Assembly (NCBI RefSeq): GCF_014495685.1
Contig: NZ_JACTVI010000019.1
Span: 1-64,000 of the forward strand
Length of the DNA stretch: 64,000 nt
Source of the DNA: Streptomyces sp. TRM68367
GTDB lineage: Bacteria; Actinomycetota; Actinomycetes; Streptomycetales; Streptomycetaceae
Reading direction: 5' to 3'
Position 1 is the stretch's first letter; each line of letters starts with the position of its first letter. This document shows, one piece after another, positions 46,207 through 55,368 of the stretch. The notes under the pieces were generated by a model that was not told the DNA's origin, made no database searches, and was given only the letters and a program-made list of their open reading frames with translations. The translations under genes were made by a program, and so were the position numbers.

Positions 46207-47084
46207 CGACCGCCGCTGTGGCCAAGCGCCGGCGCCTGATGCCGCGCTGGCGCGACTACGGCCGCCCCCGCGAACTGCTCGTCCGCTACCTGCTGTTGCT
46301 GCTCGTCCTCTTCCTCACCGTCGGCCCGCTGCTGTGGCAGTTCCTGGCGTCGCTGAAGAGCACCAGCGAGGACGTCTTCGGGGCGAACGCCTCGCTGCTG
46401 CCGGAGCACCCGACGCTGCGCGCCTACCGGGCGATCTTCGACCAGGTGCCCGTGGCCACGTACATCATGAACAGCCTGATCGTGGTCGTCCTGTCCATCA
46501 CCAGCCAGCTGGTGTTCTCCACGACGGCCGGCTACATGCTCTCCAAGCCCGGCTGGAAGGGCCGCAAGGCGGTCTGGGTCGTGCTGATCGCCTCCATGAT
46601 GTTCCCCTTCGAGTCGATCATGGTGTCGCTGTTCCTGAGCATCCGCGACCTGGGCCTGGTCGACAGCCTGGCGGGCGTGTGGCTGCCCGGGTTCGTCGGC
46701 GCCATCAACGTCCTGCTGATGCGCGGGGCGTTCCTGGCGGTGCCGCGCGAGATCGAGGACTCGGCGATGCTCGACGGGGCGGGCGAGTGGCAGCGCTTCA
46801 AATACCTGTACCTGCCGTCCGCGTGGGGCGCGATCATGGTGGTGGTCATCAACACCTTCATCAGCGCCTGGGACGACTTCCTCTGGCCGCTCATCGTGCT
46901 GCGCTCGGAGGACCACTTCACGCTGACACTGGGTCTGGCCCGCTTGCAGTCCTCGTCGTTCGGCTACGACCAGCGGCTGGTGATGGCCGGTTCGGTGATC
47001 TCGGTGGTCCCGGTGCTCGTGCTGTTCGTGATCACCCAGCGGTGGTTCTACAAGGGTGTCTCGTCGGGTGCCGTGAAGTTCTGA
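46203..47084 (+). CDS. Sugar ABC transporter permease (MalG-type)
   Basis: A 293-residue protein with six membrane helices and EAA loop EIEDSAMLDGAGEWQRFKYLYLP. The C-terminus (QRWFYKGVSSGAVKF) is the typical MalG end, QR-F-GL-GAVK. ATG 46203 overlaps the MalF-type stop. The last 37 bases overlap the convergent GH3 gene, so the two operons meet tail to tail. Confidence 0.92.
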   Translation: MTTAAVAKRRRLMPRWRDYGRPRELLVRYLLLLLVLFLTVGPLLWQFLASLKSTSEDVFGANASLLPEHPTLRAYRAIFDQVPVATYIMNSLIVVVLSITSQLVFSTTAGYMLSKPGWKGRKAVWVVLIASMMFPFESIMVSLFLSIRDLGLVDSLAGVWLPGFVGAINVLLMRGAFLAVPREIEDSAMLDGAGEWQRFKYLYLPSAWGAIMVVVINTFISAWDDFLWPLIVLRSEDHFTLTLGLARLQSSSFGYDQRLVMAGSVISVVPVLVLFVITQRWFYKGVSSGAVKF

Positions 47085-49375
47085 CCGAGCACGACGGGCG
47101 TGGCGCCGAGCGCCTCCCGGGCGGACCCGGCGACCCGGATCTCCACCGTTTCCGGGAGTACGGCCGTCCCCACGTCGGCGCCGACCAGCGCGAGTTGGTC
47201 GGCGCCGAGGTGTATCGCGACCGTCCGGCACTCGCCCGGAGCCAGGTCGACGCCCTGGAAGGTGCGCAGTTCGAGGGTGCGCGGCCAGACGGGGGTGCGC
47301 AGGGGACGGATGTAGAGCTGGACGACCGTACGGCCGTGCCGCTTCCCCGTGTTGGTGACGTCGACCTCGACCGTGTGGCCGGCGAGGCGAGGCGGGCCGT
47401 AGGCGAAGGTGGTGTACGACAGGCCGTGCCCGAAGGAGTAGAGCGGCTCGGCGCTGTCGTCCACATAGGAGCCGTACTCGGTGTCCTTGTGGTTGTAGTG
47501 GACGGGGAGCTGGGCCGCCGAGCGGGGGACGGAGACAGGGAGGCGACCGGTGGGGTCTGTCATCCCGAGCAGCACTTCCGCGATCGCCTCGCCGCCCCAC
47601 GGGCCCGGGTACCAGGCGGTGAGCAGCGCGGCGGCATGCTCCGCCTCGGGGACGGCGTGCGGGCGGCCCTGGATCAGGACGACGGCCGTGGGCGTGCCGG
47701 TCGCGGTGACGGCGTCGAGGAGCGCGTGCTGGGCCCGGCCGAGCCGCAGCCCGGCGAGGTCGGTGCCCTCCCCGCAGGTCATGTCGGAGCGGGTGCCGCG
47801 GGCCGCCCCGTTGGCGTCGAACTCGCTCTCGGCGGTACGGGCGCTGCTGCCGCCCAGCACCAGGACGGCCAGGTCGCAGTCGGCGGCCAGCGCGATGGCC
47901 TCGGGTATGCCCGCGAGGTCGTCGCCGGTGAGGGCGCAGCCGCGGGCGTGGTGTACGTCGGTGCCGGGCGGGGCCAGCCGCCGCAGTGCGGCGAGCACGC
48001 TGCTGCCGGTGCCGGGGCGCTGCGGGGCGGTGTAGTCGCCCAACTGGTGGGCGACGGTGGCCGCGTGGGGCCCGACGACCGCGATGCGGCGCGCCCGTAC
48101 GGGCAGGACGCCGCCGTTGTTGTGGAGGAGGGTGACGGCTTCCCGCGCGAGGGCGGTGCTCAGCTCGCGGCCGGCCGCGGGAGCCGGCAACGGGCCGGTG
48201 CTGTACGGCCGTTCGAACAGGCCGAGCCGGAACTTCAGGCGCAGGACGCGGGCGACGGCGGTGTCGAGGTCGGCCTCGGTGACGAGCCCGCGCTCGACGG
48301 CCTCCTCCAGGTGTGTGAAGCCCTCGTCCCACAGGCTCAGGTCGATACCCGCCCTGAGCGCGAGGGCACCCGCGGACACCTTGTCGCCGGTGGTGCGGGC
48401 CAGCCGGTCCACAGCCAGGCCGTCCGCCATGACCAGCCCCTGGAAGCCCCAGCGTTCGCGGAGCAGGTCGTGCAGCAGGGCGCGGTTGCCGGAGCAGGGC
48501 ATGCCGTCGACCTCGTTGTACGCGGCCATGACGGCGGCGGCACCAGCCCGCACACCGGCGCGGGCGGCAGGCAGATGGATCTCGTGCAGCTCCCGGAGCC
48601 CGAGTTCGGACTCGGCGGAGTTGCGGCCGCCGACGGTGGCGCCCTGTCCGGCGAAGTGCTTGAGGACGACGGGGGCCTTGTCCTGCGGGAAGGGGCCTGG
48701 GGACTCCCCCTGCATGCCGCGTACCAACGCCTCGGTGAGCCGGGCGGCCAGGTACGGATCCTCGCCGAAGCACTCCTCGGTCCGGCCCCAGCGGGGGTCG
48801 CGGGCGATGTCGAGGGCCGAGACCAGGGCGACGTGGCAGCCGCGGGCGCGCAGTTCGGCGGCGGCGTGCGCGGCGGCACGCTCGTACAGCTCCGGGTTCC
48901 AGGTGGCGCCGACGGCCAGGTTGACGGGGAGGACCGTACCGTCGAGCGCCATGTGCCCGTGCGGCACCTCCTCGACGAACAGCGCCGGTATGCCGAGCCG
49001 GCTGCGCTCGACGACGTGCCGCTGGACGAGGCCGGCGAGTGCCGCACCGTCCGCAGCCGTGGAGCCAGTGGTGTGGTCGACACCGGACCAGGCGTCGGCA
49101 CGCAGCAACCCGTAGAGGGCGCCGAGCCCGGCGAAGCGCTCGGTCTCGGCGTACAGGGCGTCGGTGAGCTCGAAGCCGCCGCCGGGGGTGCGGCGGTAGG
49201 CGTCCCACCCGTACATCCGCTGGTTGAGCTGGCCGGCCTTCTCGCGCAGGGTCATCCGGGAGAGCAGGTCGCTCACGCGGGCGTCGACGGGGGCGGTGGG
49301 GTTGCGGTAGAGGGGGGTGGGCCGGCCGGGGGCGCCCTGGCCCGGGACGTCACTCCCCTGGTCGGTGGTCGTCAC
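47048..49375 (-). CDS. GH3 family glycosidase (beta-glucosidase/xylosidase-like)
   Basis: A 775-residue protein without a signal peptide. It has the GH3 N-terminal barrel (LSRMTLREKAGQLNQ, VVLKHFAGQGATVGGRNSAES, LVMADGLAVDRLA with the nucleophile Asp), the C-terminal sandwich (AVTLLHNNGGVLPV, VLVLGGSSARTAESE) and a fibronectin-III-like end (YSFGHGLSYTTFAYG, VTNTGKRHGRTVVQLYI). GTG 49375 overlaps the kinase stop? On this strand the kinase lies downstream: its start region follows, and the glycosidase GTG overlaps the kinase TGA at 49372-49375, so the kinase gene is transcribed first and the pair is coupled. It probably trims the imported oligosaccharide in the cytoplasm. Linkage is unknown. 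Confidence 0.88.
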   Translation of the reverse strand: MTTTDQGSDVPGQGAPGRPTPLYRNPTAPVDARVSDLLSRMTLREKAGQLNQRMYGWDAYRRTPGGGFELTDALYAETERFAGLGALYGLLRADAWSGVDHTTGSTAADGAALAGLVQRHVVERSRLGIPALFVEEVPHGHMALDGTVLPVNLAVGATWNPELYERAAAHAAAELRARGCHVALVSALDIARDPRWGRTEECFGEDPYLAARLTEALVRGMQGESPGPFPQDKAPVVLKHFAGQGATVGGRNSAESELGLRELHEIHLPAARAGVRAGAAAVMAAYNEVDGMPCSGNRALLHDLLRERWGFQGLVMADGLAVDRLARTTGDKVSAGALALRAGIDLSLWDEGFTHLEEAVERGLVTEADLDTAVARVLRLKFRLGLFERPYSTGPLPAPAAGRELSTALAREAVTLLHNNGGVLPVRARRIAVVGPHAATVAHQLGDYTAPQRPGTGSSVLAALRRLAPPGTDVHHARGCALTGDDLAGIPEAIALAADCDLAVLVLGGSSARTAESEFDANGAARGTRSDMTCGEGTDLAGLRLGRAQHALLDAVTATGTPTAVVLIQGRPHAVPEAEHAAALLTAWYPGPWGGEAIAEVLLGMTDPTGRLPVSVPRSAAQLPVHYNHKDTEYGSYVDDSAEPLYSFGHGLSYTTFAYGPPRLAGHTVEVDVTNTGKRHGRTVVQLYIRPLRTPVWPRTLELRTFQGVDLAPGECRTVAIHLGADQLALVGADVGTAVLPETVEIRVAGSAREALGATPVVLGQNFTAPDETPL

Positions 49376-50361
49376 GGGTGGCCTCCGTGGGCGAGGCGGG
49401 CGAGGGACACGGCGCCGCGGCAGCCGTCCGGGACCCAGTCGAGGGTCAGGCCGAGGGAGTGGAGCCGGGTGGCCAGGGGTGCGGTGAGGGGGCCGTCGGG
49501 ACCGAGCAGGCCGCCGGTGGCGACGACGCGTTCGCCCGGGCGGGGCTCCAACGCCCGTACGGCGTCGGTGAGGTGATCAGCCGCCTCGTCGAGGATCGCC
49601 CCGGCGACGGCGTCCTTCTCCCCGGCCGCCGCGGCCACCAGCGGGGCCAAGCGCGCGAGGCGGGTCGGGGGGCCGGCCATGACGGCGGGGAGGAGATGGC
49701 AGCGGTAGGCCTCGCGGTGGGCGCGGGGCCATGTCTCCGGATCCTCGTACGGCACCACCTCCCCCGGCAGCCCCAGTGCCCGTCCCACCGACGCCGCGAG
49801 CACCGTCGCCGGTCCCCGGCCGTCGGCCATGCGCAGTGCGGCCCGTACCGCGGCGCGGCCGAGCCAGAAGCCGCTGCCGTCGTCGCCGAGGAGCCAGCCG
49901 TCGCCGTCGACGGTGGTCGTGCCGCGGCGGTCGGTGATGCGCATCGCGACCGCGCCCGTGCCGGCGACCAGGGCGAGGCCGTCGGCGGGGGTGCCGGGGG
50001 CGGAGGCGAAGGCGGCCTCGATGTCGCTGCCGACGCCGACCGACGCGGGCGTGATGCCGAGGCGGTGCAGGGCCACGGTGAGGGCGGTGTGCGCGTTGCG
50101 GCGGCCGGGGTCGTCGGCGTCGGCCCCCGTGGCGCCCGCGAAACCGCCGGTCGCGGCGACGACCCGGCCGCGCAGCGGCTCCGGTACGGCCTGCCCTACG
50201 GCCTCGGCGAGATGGTCGGTGAGCTGGGACACCGGGACGGTGAGGGCGTTGCCCGGTCCGGCGGCGCCCTCGCCGAGCGGGGCGCCGTCCCCGGCGGCCG
50301 GGGCCAGGACGGCGCGGGTGCGGGTGCCGCCGGCGTCGAGACCGACCACGAGACCGTCCAT
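49372..50361 (-). CDS. BadF/BadG-family sugar kinase (N-acetylglucosamine kinase-like)
   Basis: A 329-residue protein. I use ATG 50361 (MDGLVVGLDAGGTRTRAVL). An ATG at 50400 is in frame but lies across the operator. The ASKHA-type ATPase motifs are GLDAGGTRTR (phosphate 1), ALVAGTGAVAMRIT and GDGWLLGDDGSGFWLG (phosphate 2/adenosine), as in eukaryote-type GlcNAc kinases and bacterial amino-sugar kinases. It would phosphorylate the monosaccharide released in the cytoplasm, supplying the SIS-domain protein and the RpiR effector. It is first gene of a coupled pair with the GH3 glycosidase. Confidence 0.85.
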   Translation of the reverse strand: MDGLVVGLDAGGTRTRAVLAPAAGDGAPLGEGAAGPGNALTVPVSQLTDHLAEAVGQAVPEPLRGRVVAATGGFAGATGADADDPGRRNAHTALTVALHRLGITPASVGVGSDIEAAFASAPGTPADGLALVAGTGAVAMRITDRRGTTTVDGDGWLLGDDGSGFWLGRAAVRAALRMADGRGPATVLAASVGRALGLPGEVVPYEDPETWPRAHREAYRCHLLPAVMAGPPTRLARLAPLVAAAAGEKDAVAGAILDEAADHLTDAVRALEPRPGERVVATGGLLGPDGPLTAPLATRLHSLGLTLDWVPDGCRGAVSLARLAHGGHP

Positions 50362-50380
50362 GAGACCGCCCGCACCTTCC

Positions 50381-50423
50381 TGGTTCAATTCATTACCCAT
50401 CGGCGACTATGGTGATTGAAGCA
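50381..50423. promoter_or_regulatory. Operator-like sites of the glycan cluster, copy d (kinase / GH5-like divergent gap)
   Basis: On the minus strand TAATGAATTGAACCA occupies 50395-50381, just before the kinase start. On the plus strand TGGTGATTGAAGCA (50410-50423) lies before the clan-A hydrolase. Two related sites in a short divergent gap fit joint control of both transcripts. Confidence 0.5.
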
Positions 50424-51681
50424 TTCACCCAGGACAAGCCCCGGACCCGAGGAGGATCCCATCCGTACGCTCCGCTTCGGCGTCAACTACACGCCCCGCC
50501 GCGGCTGGTTCCACTCCTGGCACGACTTCGACCCGGCGCACGCCCGTGAGGACCTGGCGCAGATCGCCGGGCTCGGTCTCGACCACGTCCGGGTCTTCCA
50601 CCTGTGGCCGCTCCTCCAGCCCAACCGCACCCTGATCCGCACCGCCGCCGTCGATCAGCTCGCGCAGCTGGCCGACCTGGCGGCCGAGGCGGGGCTCGAC
50701 GTCGTCGTGGACGGCGTGCAGGGCCACCTGTCGAGCTTCGACTTCTACCCGGAGTGGACCCGCAGCTGGCACCACCGCAACGTGTTCACCGACCCCGGCG
50801 CCATCGCCGCCCAGGCCGAGCTGATGCGCACCCTGGGCCGCGCCCTCGCCGGCCGCCCCAACCTGTTCGGCCTCCAGCTCGGCAACGAGCTCAACAACCT
50901 GGTCGAGCACAACCCGGTGACCGCCGACGAGGTGGACCACTACCTCGACACCCTGCTGTCCGCCGCCCGCGACGGGCTGGGCAGCGGCGGCGGCCTGGTC
51001 ACGCACTCCGCGTACGACGCCGCCTGGTACGGCGACGACCACCCCTTCACGCCGGAGGCCTCGGCCCGCAAGGGCGATGTGACCACCGTCCACCCGTGGG
51101 TGTTCTCCGGCGACTGCGCCCGCCGCTACGGCCCTCGCTCACCGCAGGTGCGGCACCTCGCCGAGTACGGCACCGAGCTGGCCACGGCCTACGCCGAGGA
51201 CCCGGCCCGGCCGGTCTGGGTGCAGGAGACGGGCGCACCGGAGCCGCACATCCCGGCCGCCGACGCGCCGGACTTCGCGCGGGCGACCGTACGGAACGCG
51301 GCCGAGTGCACGGCGCTGTGGGGCGTGACCTGGTGGTCCTCCCACGACGTGGACCGGCGGCTCGCCGACTACCCGGAGCTGGAGTACACCCTGGGCCTGT
51401 TCGACTCGGCGGGCCGCGCCAAGCCGATCGCCGAGGCGCTCGCCGAGACCGTCGCCGCCCTGCGCGCCGGCCCGCCCCTCGCCCACCCCCGCGACACCGC
51501 CCTGCTCCTGGACTGCACGCCGGGCACCCGGTCCGTGTCCGGTCCGGGCGGCGCGTACTTCGAGGCGTGGATGCGGCTGCGCGCACAGGGCGTACGACCG
51601 GCGGTGATCCTGGCGGAGCGGGCGGACGACGCGGAGTACCTGGCGGCGCGGGGCATCAAGGAGGTCGTACACGTGCGGTGA
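50416..51681 (+). CDS. Clan-A (GH5-like) glycoside hydrolase with an unusual start
   Basis: A 421-residue (beta/alpha)8 hydrolase without a signal peptide. Acid/base E158 is in LQLGNELNN and nucleophile E271 in WVQETGAP. Other marks are FGVNYTP, HVRVFHLWP and GVTWWSSHDVDR. The only canonical in-frame start is TTG 50416, which has no ribosome site and lies in an operator. A perfect AGGAGG (50450-50455) stands 5 bases before ATC at 50461, where relatives begin MRTLRFGVNYTP. Either ATC is used or the ATG has mutated. It would cut beta-linked units of the imported glycan. Family within clan A is not certain. Confidence 0.8.
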   Translation: MKHSPRTSPGPEEDPIRTLRFGVNYTPRRGWFHSWHDFDPAHAREDLAQIAGLGLDHVRVFHLWPLLQPNRTLIRTAAVDQLAQLADLAAEAGLDVVVDGVQGHLSSFDFYPEWTRSWHHRNVFTDPGAIAAQAELMRTLGRALAGRPNLFGLQLGNELNNLVEHNPVTADEVDHYLDTLLSAARDGLGSGGGLVTHSAYDAAWYGDDHPFTPEASARKGDVTTVHPWVFSGDCARRYGPRSPQVRHLAEYGTELATAYAEDPARPVWVQETGAPEPHIPAADAPDFARATVRNAAECTALWGVTWWSSHDVDRRLADYPELEYTLGLFDSAGRAKPIAEALAETVAALRAGPPLAHPRDTALLLDCTPGTRSVSGPGGAYFEAWMRLRAQGVRPAVILAERADDAEYLAARGIKEVVHVR

Positions 51682-51714
51682 TCGGTACGGGTGCCGTGAC
51701 CCCCTGAACGCGTC

Positions 51715-53178
51715 TCAGTGCGCCGGGGCGCCCGCCAGCGCCTCGGCGACCGCCCGCAGGTTCGCCCGGCCGCGCCCGTACGCGCACAGGGCGCCGTCCT
51801 CCGGCAGTCCCGTGTCCACGCGGACCGCGTCCGGGCGGCGGGCCAGCAGGGCGTCGCGGAGCCGGGCCTGCCAGGGGTGCAGCCCGGCGTCGCACGTGGC
51901 GACGACCAGCGGCGCGGTCCCGGCCGCGGCGAGGATCCCGTCCACGAGGGCGGCCGGGTCGGACGGGTCGCCGGTGACCGCGGTCCCGGTGGCCTTCGGG
52001 TCGACCGCGCGCAGCTCCGTGAGCAGGTCCTCGCCGCCCCAGTTGAGCGCGGGGTGCGGCGGCGGGAAGAGGTCGACGACGTGCGCGCCGGGCACGGGCG
52101 CGGGCAGGTCACGCCGGCGTACAGCCTGGCGCGCCGCCTCGAGCCCGGCTCCGGTGTCCCAGTCGGCGACCGTGTCCGCGGGGGTCGCGTACCGCTCGGC
52201 GAGCCGCCGCACCCGCCGCGCCGCCTCCTCGACCCGCTCCGCCGGCAGGTGCCCGGTGCCCAGCGCGCCGAGCACGGCGTCCCGGCAGGCGAGCGTGACG
52301 TCCAGATCGGGCACGGCGACGATCACCTGGTCCGCGCCGGCCGCGAGGGCGATCCGCGCCCCGGCCGCCTCGCCGTAGCGGTCGGCGATCGCCTTCATCT
52401 CCAGCGCGTCGCTGACCAGGACGCCGTCGAAGCCCAGCTCGTGGCGGAGCAGATCACCCAGGATGCGGCGGCTCAGGGTGGCGGGGCGGTTGGCGTCCAG
52501 CGCGGGGAAGACGACGTGGGCGCTCATCAGCATCGGCACGCCCGCGGCCATGGCCGCCCGGAACGGTTCGAGGTCGGCGTGGAGCGTGTCGTACGGCCGC
52601 GGGTCGACGGCGATGCCGTGGTGGCTGTCGGTGTCGGTGCCGCCGTGGCCGGGGAAGTGCTTGGCGCAGGAGGCGATGCCGCGGGCCTCGGTCGCGGTGA
52701 TCCAGGCGCGCAGGTGGCGGGCGGCGAGTCCGGGGTCGGCGCCGAAGGAGCGGGTGCGCACGATCGGGTTGCGCGGGTCGTGCTGGAGGTCGGCGACGGG
52801 GGCGTAGGAGGCGGTGATGCCGAGCGCGGCCAGGTGGCCGGCCAGCGCGTCGGCGCAGCGGGCGGTCAGGCCTGGGTCGTCGGCGACGCCGAGGGCGTAG
52901 GAGCCGGGGACGTCCGGGGCGCCGGCGGCAACCAGGTGGCCGATGCCGCCGCCCTCGTTGTCGATGGCCACGAGCAGGTCGGGGCGCAGGGACCGCAGGG
53001 CGTCGGTGAGCCGGCGGACCTGGTCGGCGGCGCGGACGTTGCGGGTGAACAGGATGACCCCGCCGAGACCGCGGTCGACGAGCCGCTTCAGCTCGTCGGG
53101 GACGGTCGTGGTGCCGTCGAACCCGGCGACAAGCGTTCGGTGCGCGGCCTCGTCCAGGCCGGGGGGAAGGTGGTTCAC
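51715..53178 (-). CDS. nagZ: GH3 beta-N-acetylhexosaminidase (NagZ-type)
   Basis: A 487-residue protein without a signal peptide. GTG 53178 has AGAGG 9 bases upstream. GTG 53199 would add 7 residues. NagZ hallmarks are KHFPGHGG (173-180) followed by DSHH (184-187), the Asp-His dyad used as acid/base by GH3 hexosaminidases, and nucleophile D257 in VLVSDALEM. An extra C-terminal domain (about 370-487) is present, as in actinobacterial NagZ. It removes terminal beta-GlcNAc (or other hexosamine) from muropeptides or glycans in the cytoplasm. Its position links amino-sugar turnover to the mannosidase cluster. Confidence 0.9.
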   Translation of the reverse strand: MNHLPPGLDEAAHRTLVAGFDGTTTVPDELKRLVDRGLGGVILFTRNVRAADQVRRLTDALRSLRPDLLVAIDNEGGGIGHLVAAGAPDVPGSYALGVADDPGLTARCADALAGHLAALGITASYAPVADLQHDPRNPIVRTRSFGADPGLAARHLRAWITATEARGIASCAKHFPGHGGTDTDSHHGIAVDPRPYDTLHADLEPFRAAMAAGVPMLMSAHVVFPALDANRPATLSRRILGDLLRHELGFDGVLVSDALEMKAIADRYGEAAGARIALAAGADQVIVAVPDLDVTLACRDAVLGALGTGHLPAERVEEAARRVRRLAERYATPADTVADWDTGAGLEAARQAVRRRDLPAPVPGAHVVDLFPPPHPALNWGGEDLLTELRAVDPKATGTAVTGDPSDPAALVDGILAAAGTAPLVVATCDAGLHPWQARLRDALLARRPDAVRVDTGLPEDGALCAYGRGRANLRAVAEALAGAPAH

Positions 53179-53615
53179 CCCTGGAATCCTCTGGCTCACT
53201 CAGCCGAAAGTCAACCAGTTGACTGGATTGATGATTCCAACTTCGAGGTCTGAAGGCCGCCCGGGCGGTTGGACGGCCGACGGCCGCACCGGTGGGTGGG
53301 GGGTGCCCGGCCCGGACATGCGTGACGCCCCGGGAGTCATGGGGACTCCAGGGGCGCCGGACCGCGGTGGCCGCTTCCTTGAACCGCGGCGATGCCCGGT
53401 TCGGTAGCGGGCACAACAACCAGAGTGGGGGATGCGGGCGGGCGGTGACGAGGGTTTCCGGGACCGCGTCAGGCTCCCGTAAGAACTCTCCGGCTCGAAG
53501 GCCCTCTCGAAGGCCCTGGTGGGCGTGCGAAATTCGGCGGGGCGCGAGGCAACGCGCCGCACGCCGCTGTCGTCCACGAGAATGCGAACGACAAAGCGAG
53601 GGGGAAGTGGGGGCC
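53179..53615. other. 437-base divergent intergenic region
   Basis: Near the nagZ side, 53224-53240 contains a TGGA-N8-TCCA dyad when read on the minus strand and TTGATGATTCCA on the plus strand, weakly like the cluster operator. A CTCGAAGGCCCT direct repeat lies near 53494-53518. No gene is supported. Confidence 0.35.
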
Positions 53616-54188
53616 GTGACCGCTCAGGATCCGGGCAGCGACAGAACACCGGACGGAGGCGACAGCGACGGCATGGGGGCCGTGCCGTCCGAACCGTCCG
53701 AACCGTCCGAACCGTCCATGCTGTTCATGCCGTCCATGCCGGACGAGGTCTGGCAGAGGTTTCTGCGGGACAGCGAGGCCGCCATCCGTACGTCCGCGCC
53801 CAGGGAACCGTCCGCCGAGGAGCGGACGGCACGGCAGCACCGTCAGGCGGCGCCGGACGACCGGGCGACGGACGACCGGCGGGGCGACGGAACGCTGGAC
53901 GCGGTCGGCGAGCTCTGGCAGCCCGAGGAGCGGTGGAGCGGCCCGGCCTGGCGGAAGATGGACGGCACTGCACGGCGCCGCCGCGTCGCCCGCGTCCTCG
54001 GTACGGCCGCCGTGATCGTCGTGATCCTGGGCGCCCTGTCCGCACTGCCCGACGGCTCGGGCACGCCGTACGATGGCCCCGGCGAGGCCACGACCCAGCA
54101 GTCGGAGCAGGCCCCCGGCGAGCTCCCCACCGCGGCCCTGCCGTCCGCCCCCGCCGACCGCCCGTCACCGAGCGTCCGCGCGGGGTGA
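53616..54188 (+). CDS. Small single-pass membrane protein of unknown function
   Basis: A 190-residue protein. I use GTG 53616. GTG 53607 is also possible because the GGGGGAAG site could serve either. The N-terminus has a PSEPSEPSEPS repeat encoded by tandem GAACCGTCC units (about 53690-53716). A charged region follows (EVWQRFLRDSEAAIRTSA, WSGPAWRKMDGTARRRRVAR), then one membrane helix (about 130-148, LGTAAVIVVILGALSAL) and a Pro/Ser-rich outer tail. It resembles actinobacterial membrane-anchored small proteins near regulators. No function can be assigned. Confidence 0.6.
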   Translation: MTAQDPGSDRTPDGGDSDGMGAVPSEPSEPSEPSMLFMPSMPDEVWQRFLRDSEAAIRTSAPREPSAEERTARQHRQAAPDDRATDDRRGDGTLDAVGELWQPEERWSGPAWRKMDGTARRRRVARVLGTAAVIVVILGALSALPDGSGTPYDGPGEATTQQSEQAPGELPTAALPSAPADRPSPSVRAG

Positions 54189-54375
54189 GGCGCGCCACCG
54201 CACGGGTCCGGTCCTGGCCCGGCGACGCGGGAGCCGTACACCGCCCGCGGCGACGACGGCGAAGGCCGCCACGCCGGCCGCGGCGGTTCGCCCAGATCCT
54301 CGCGCACGGCCCCGCCACCTGCATCACCGGCGGCCGGCGCCCCGTCCCCGTACGGCCGGGCCGGCTGAACGCCGC

Positions 54376-55029
54376 TCAGGCGCGGGCGAGCTCGGCGGCG
54401 CCGAAGGAGACGTCGAAGCGGTCGCACCAGATGCTGACGCTGGTGTAGCCGGCCGGGTCGACGTCGGTGGGCAGCGCGTAGTTCTGGCTGCCCTTGTTGC
54501 CCTTGAGCTTGCCGAGGCTGACGTACTTGCCGTCGTCGAAGACGTGCCAGCCGGCCCGGCCCTCCATCACCGGCGCGTCGGTCAGCCAGACGCGGAGGTC
54601 GGGGCCGTTGCTGGTGTCGAGGTTCTCCAGCCGGACGACGTGCGTGCCGTCCTCCAGCCGGACGAGCTTGACCGTGCCGGATGTCGCGTGCTCGTGGCTG
54701 ATCAGCTCACCGCCGGACAGCGTCACCGGGCCGGCCGGAGCAGCGGGGGCCTCGGGGGACGCCTGTGCGGCGGGATCCTCTCGGGACGCCCCTGCCTCGG
54801 CGGGCGCCCCGTTCTCGGCGGGTGCACCGTCCCCGGATGGCGTCCGCTGTGCCGCACCGGCGGGCGCCTCGGCGGCGATCCCGGGCAGGGCCTCCTCCAC
54901 GGTCTCGTCCTGCCAGAGCTTCCACGGCTGGAACCAGTACAGCCCTGCGCCGACCCCGGCCAGGGCCAGCACCAGTGCCCCGGCCACCATCGGCCCGCCC
55001 CACGTCCTGTGCACGCGCCTGCGCCCCAT
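54376..55029 (-). CDS. DM13 domain exported protein
   Basis: A 217-residue protein. ATG 55029 follows GAGGAG. One N-terminal membrane helix (about 14-34) is followed by an Ala/Pro/Glu-rich linker and a DM13 domain (about 110-217: SGTVKLVRLEDGTHVVRLEN, GPDLRVWLTDAP, VSIWCDRFDVSFGAAEL). DM13 domains are extracytoplasmic and are proposed to take part in redox or hydroxylation reactions through a conserved cysteine, here in SIWCDRF. It is monocistronic. Confidence 0.85.
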   Translation of the reverse strand: MGRRRVHRTWGGPMVAGALVLALAGVGAGLYWFQPWKLWQDETVEEALPGIAAEAPAGAAQRTPSGDGAPAENGAPAEAGASREDPAAQASPEAPAAPAGPVTLSGGELISHEHATSGTVKLVRLEDGTHVVRLENLDTSNGPDLRVWLTDAPVMEGRAGWHVFDDGKYVSLGKLKGNKGSQNYALPTDVDPAGYTSVSIWCDRFDVSFGAAELARA

Positions 55030-55368
55030 CGCTCCTCGTTTCCTCAGACTTTTCGCGGTTACCCATTCAACGGAACGGAGGGCCGTCGCGGCGGCCGGAA
55101 ACGATGACGGAACTCTTACGGCACCGCACGCGACAGCGGGAACGCCCCCGCACCGTCGGCTGTGGAACATCGGGGCCGCCCCGGTCGTTGTCCCGGTGAA
55201 CCGGCCGCCGTCCCCACACGTGCGCGCCCCGGCCATCGACTCCGAGTGTCATGCCCCGATCCCGCACCCTCACCGCCGCCGGGCTCGCAGGCCGTGATCC
55301 GGCCCCGGAATCTCAGCCCGCCCCCGTCCGGCCCCGGCGTCTCCACATCCTGTCCCGCCCCCGGCGTC
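55030..55368. other. 339-base intergenic region
   Basis: The region lies between the start of the DM13 gene and the stop of the Rv1733c-like gene, both leftward. It contains the DM13 promoter region. I see no gene and no strong hairpin. Confidence 0.35.
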
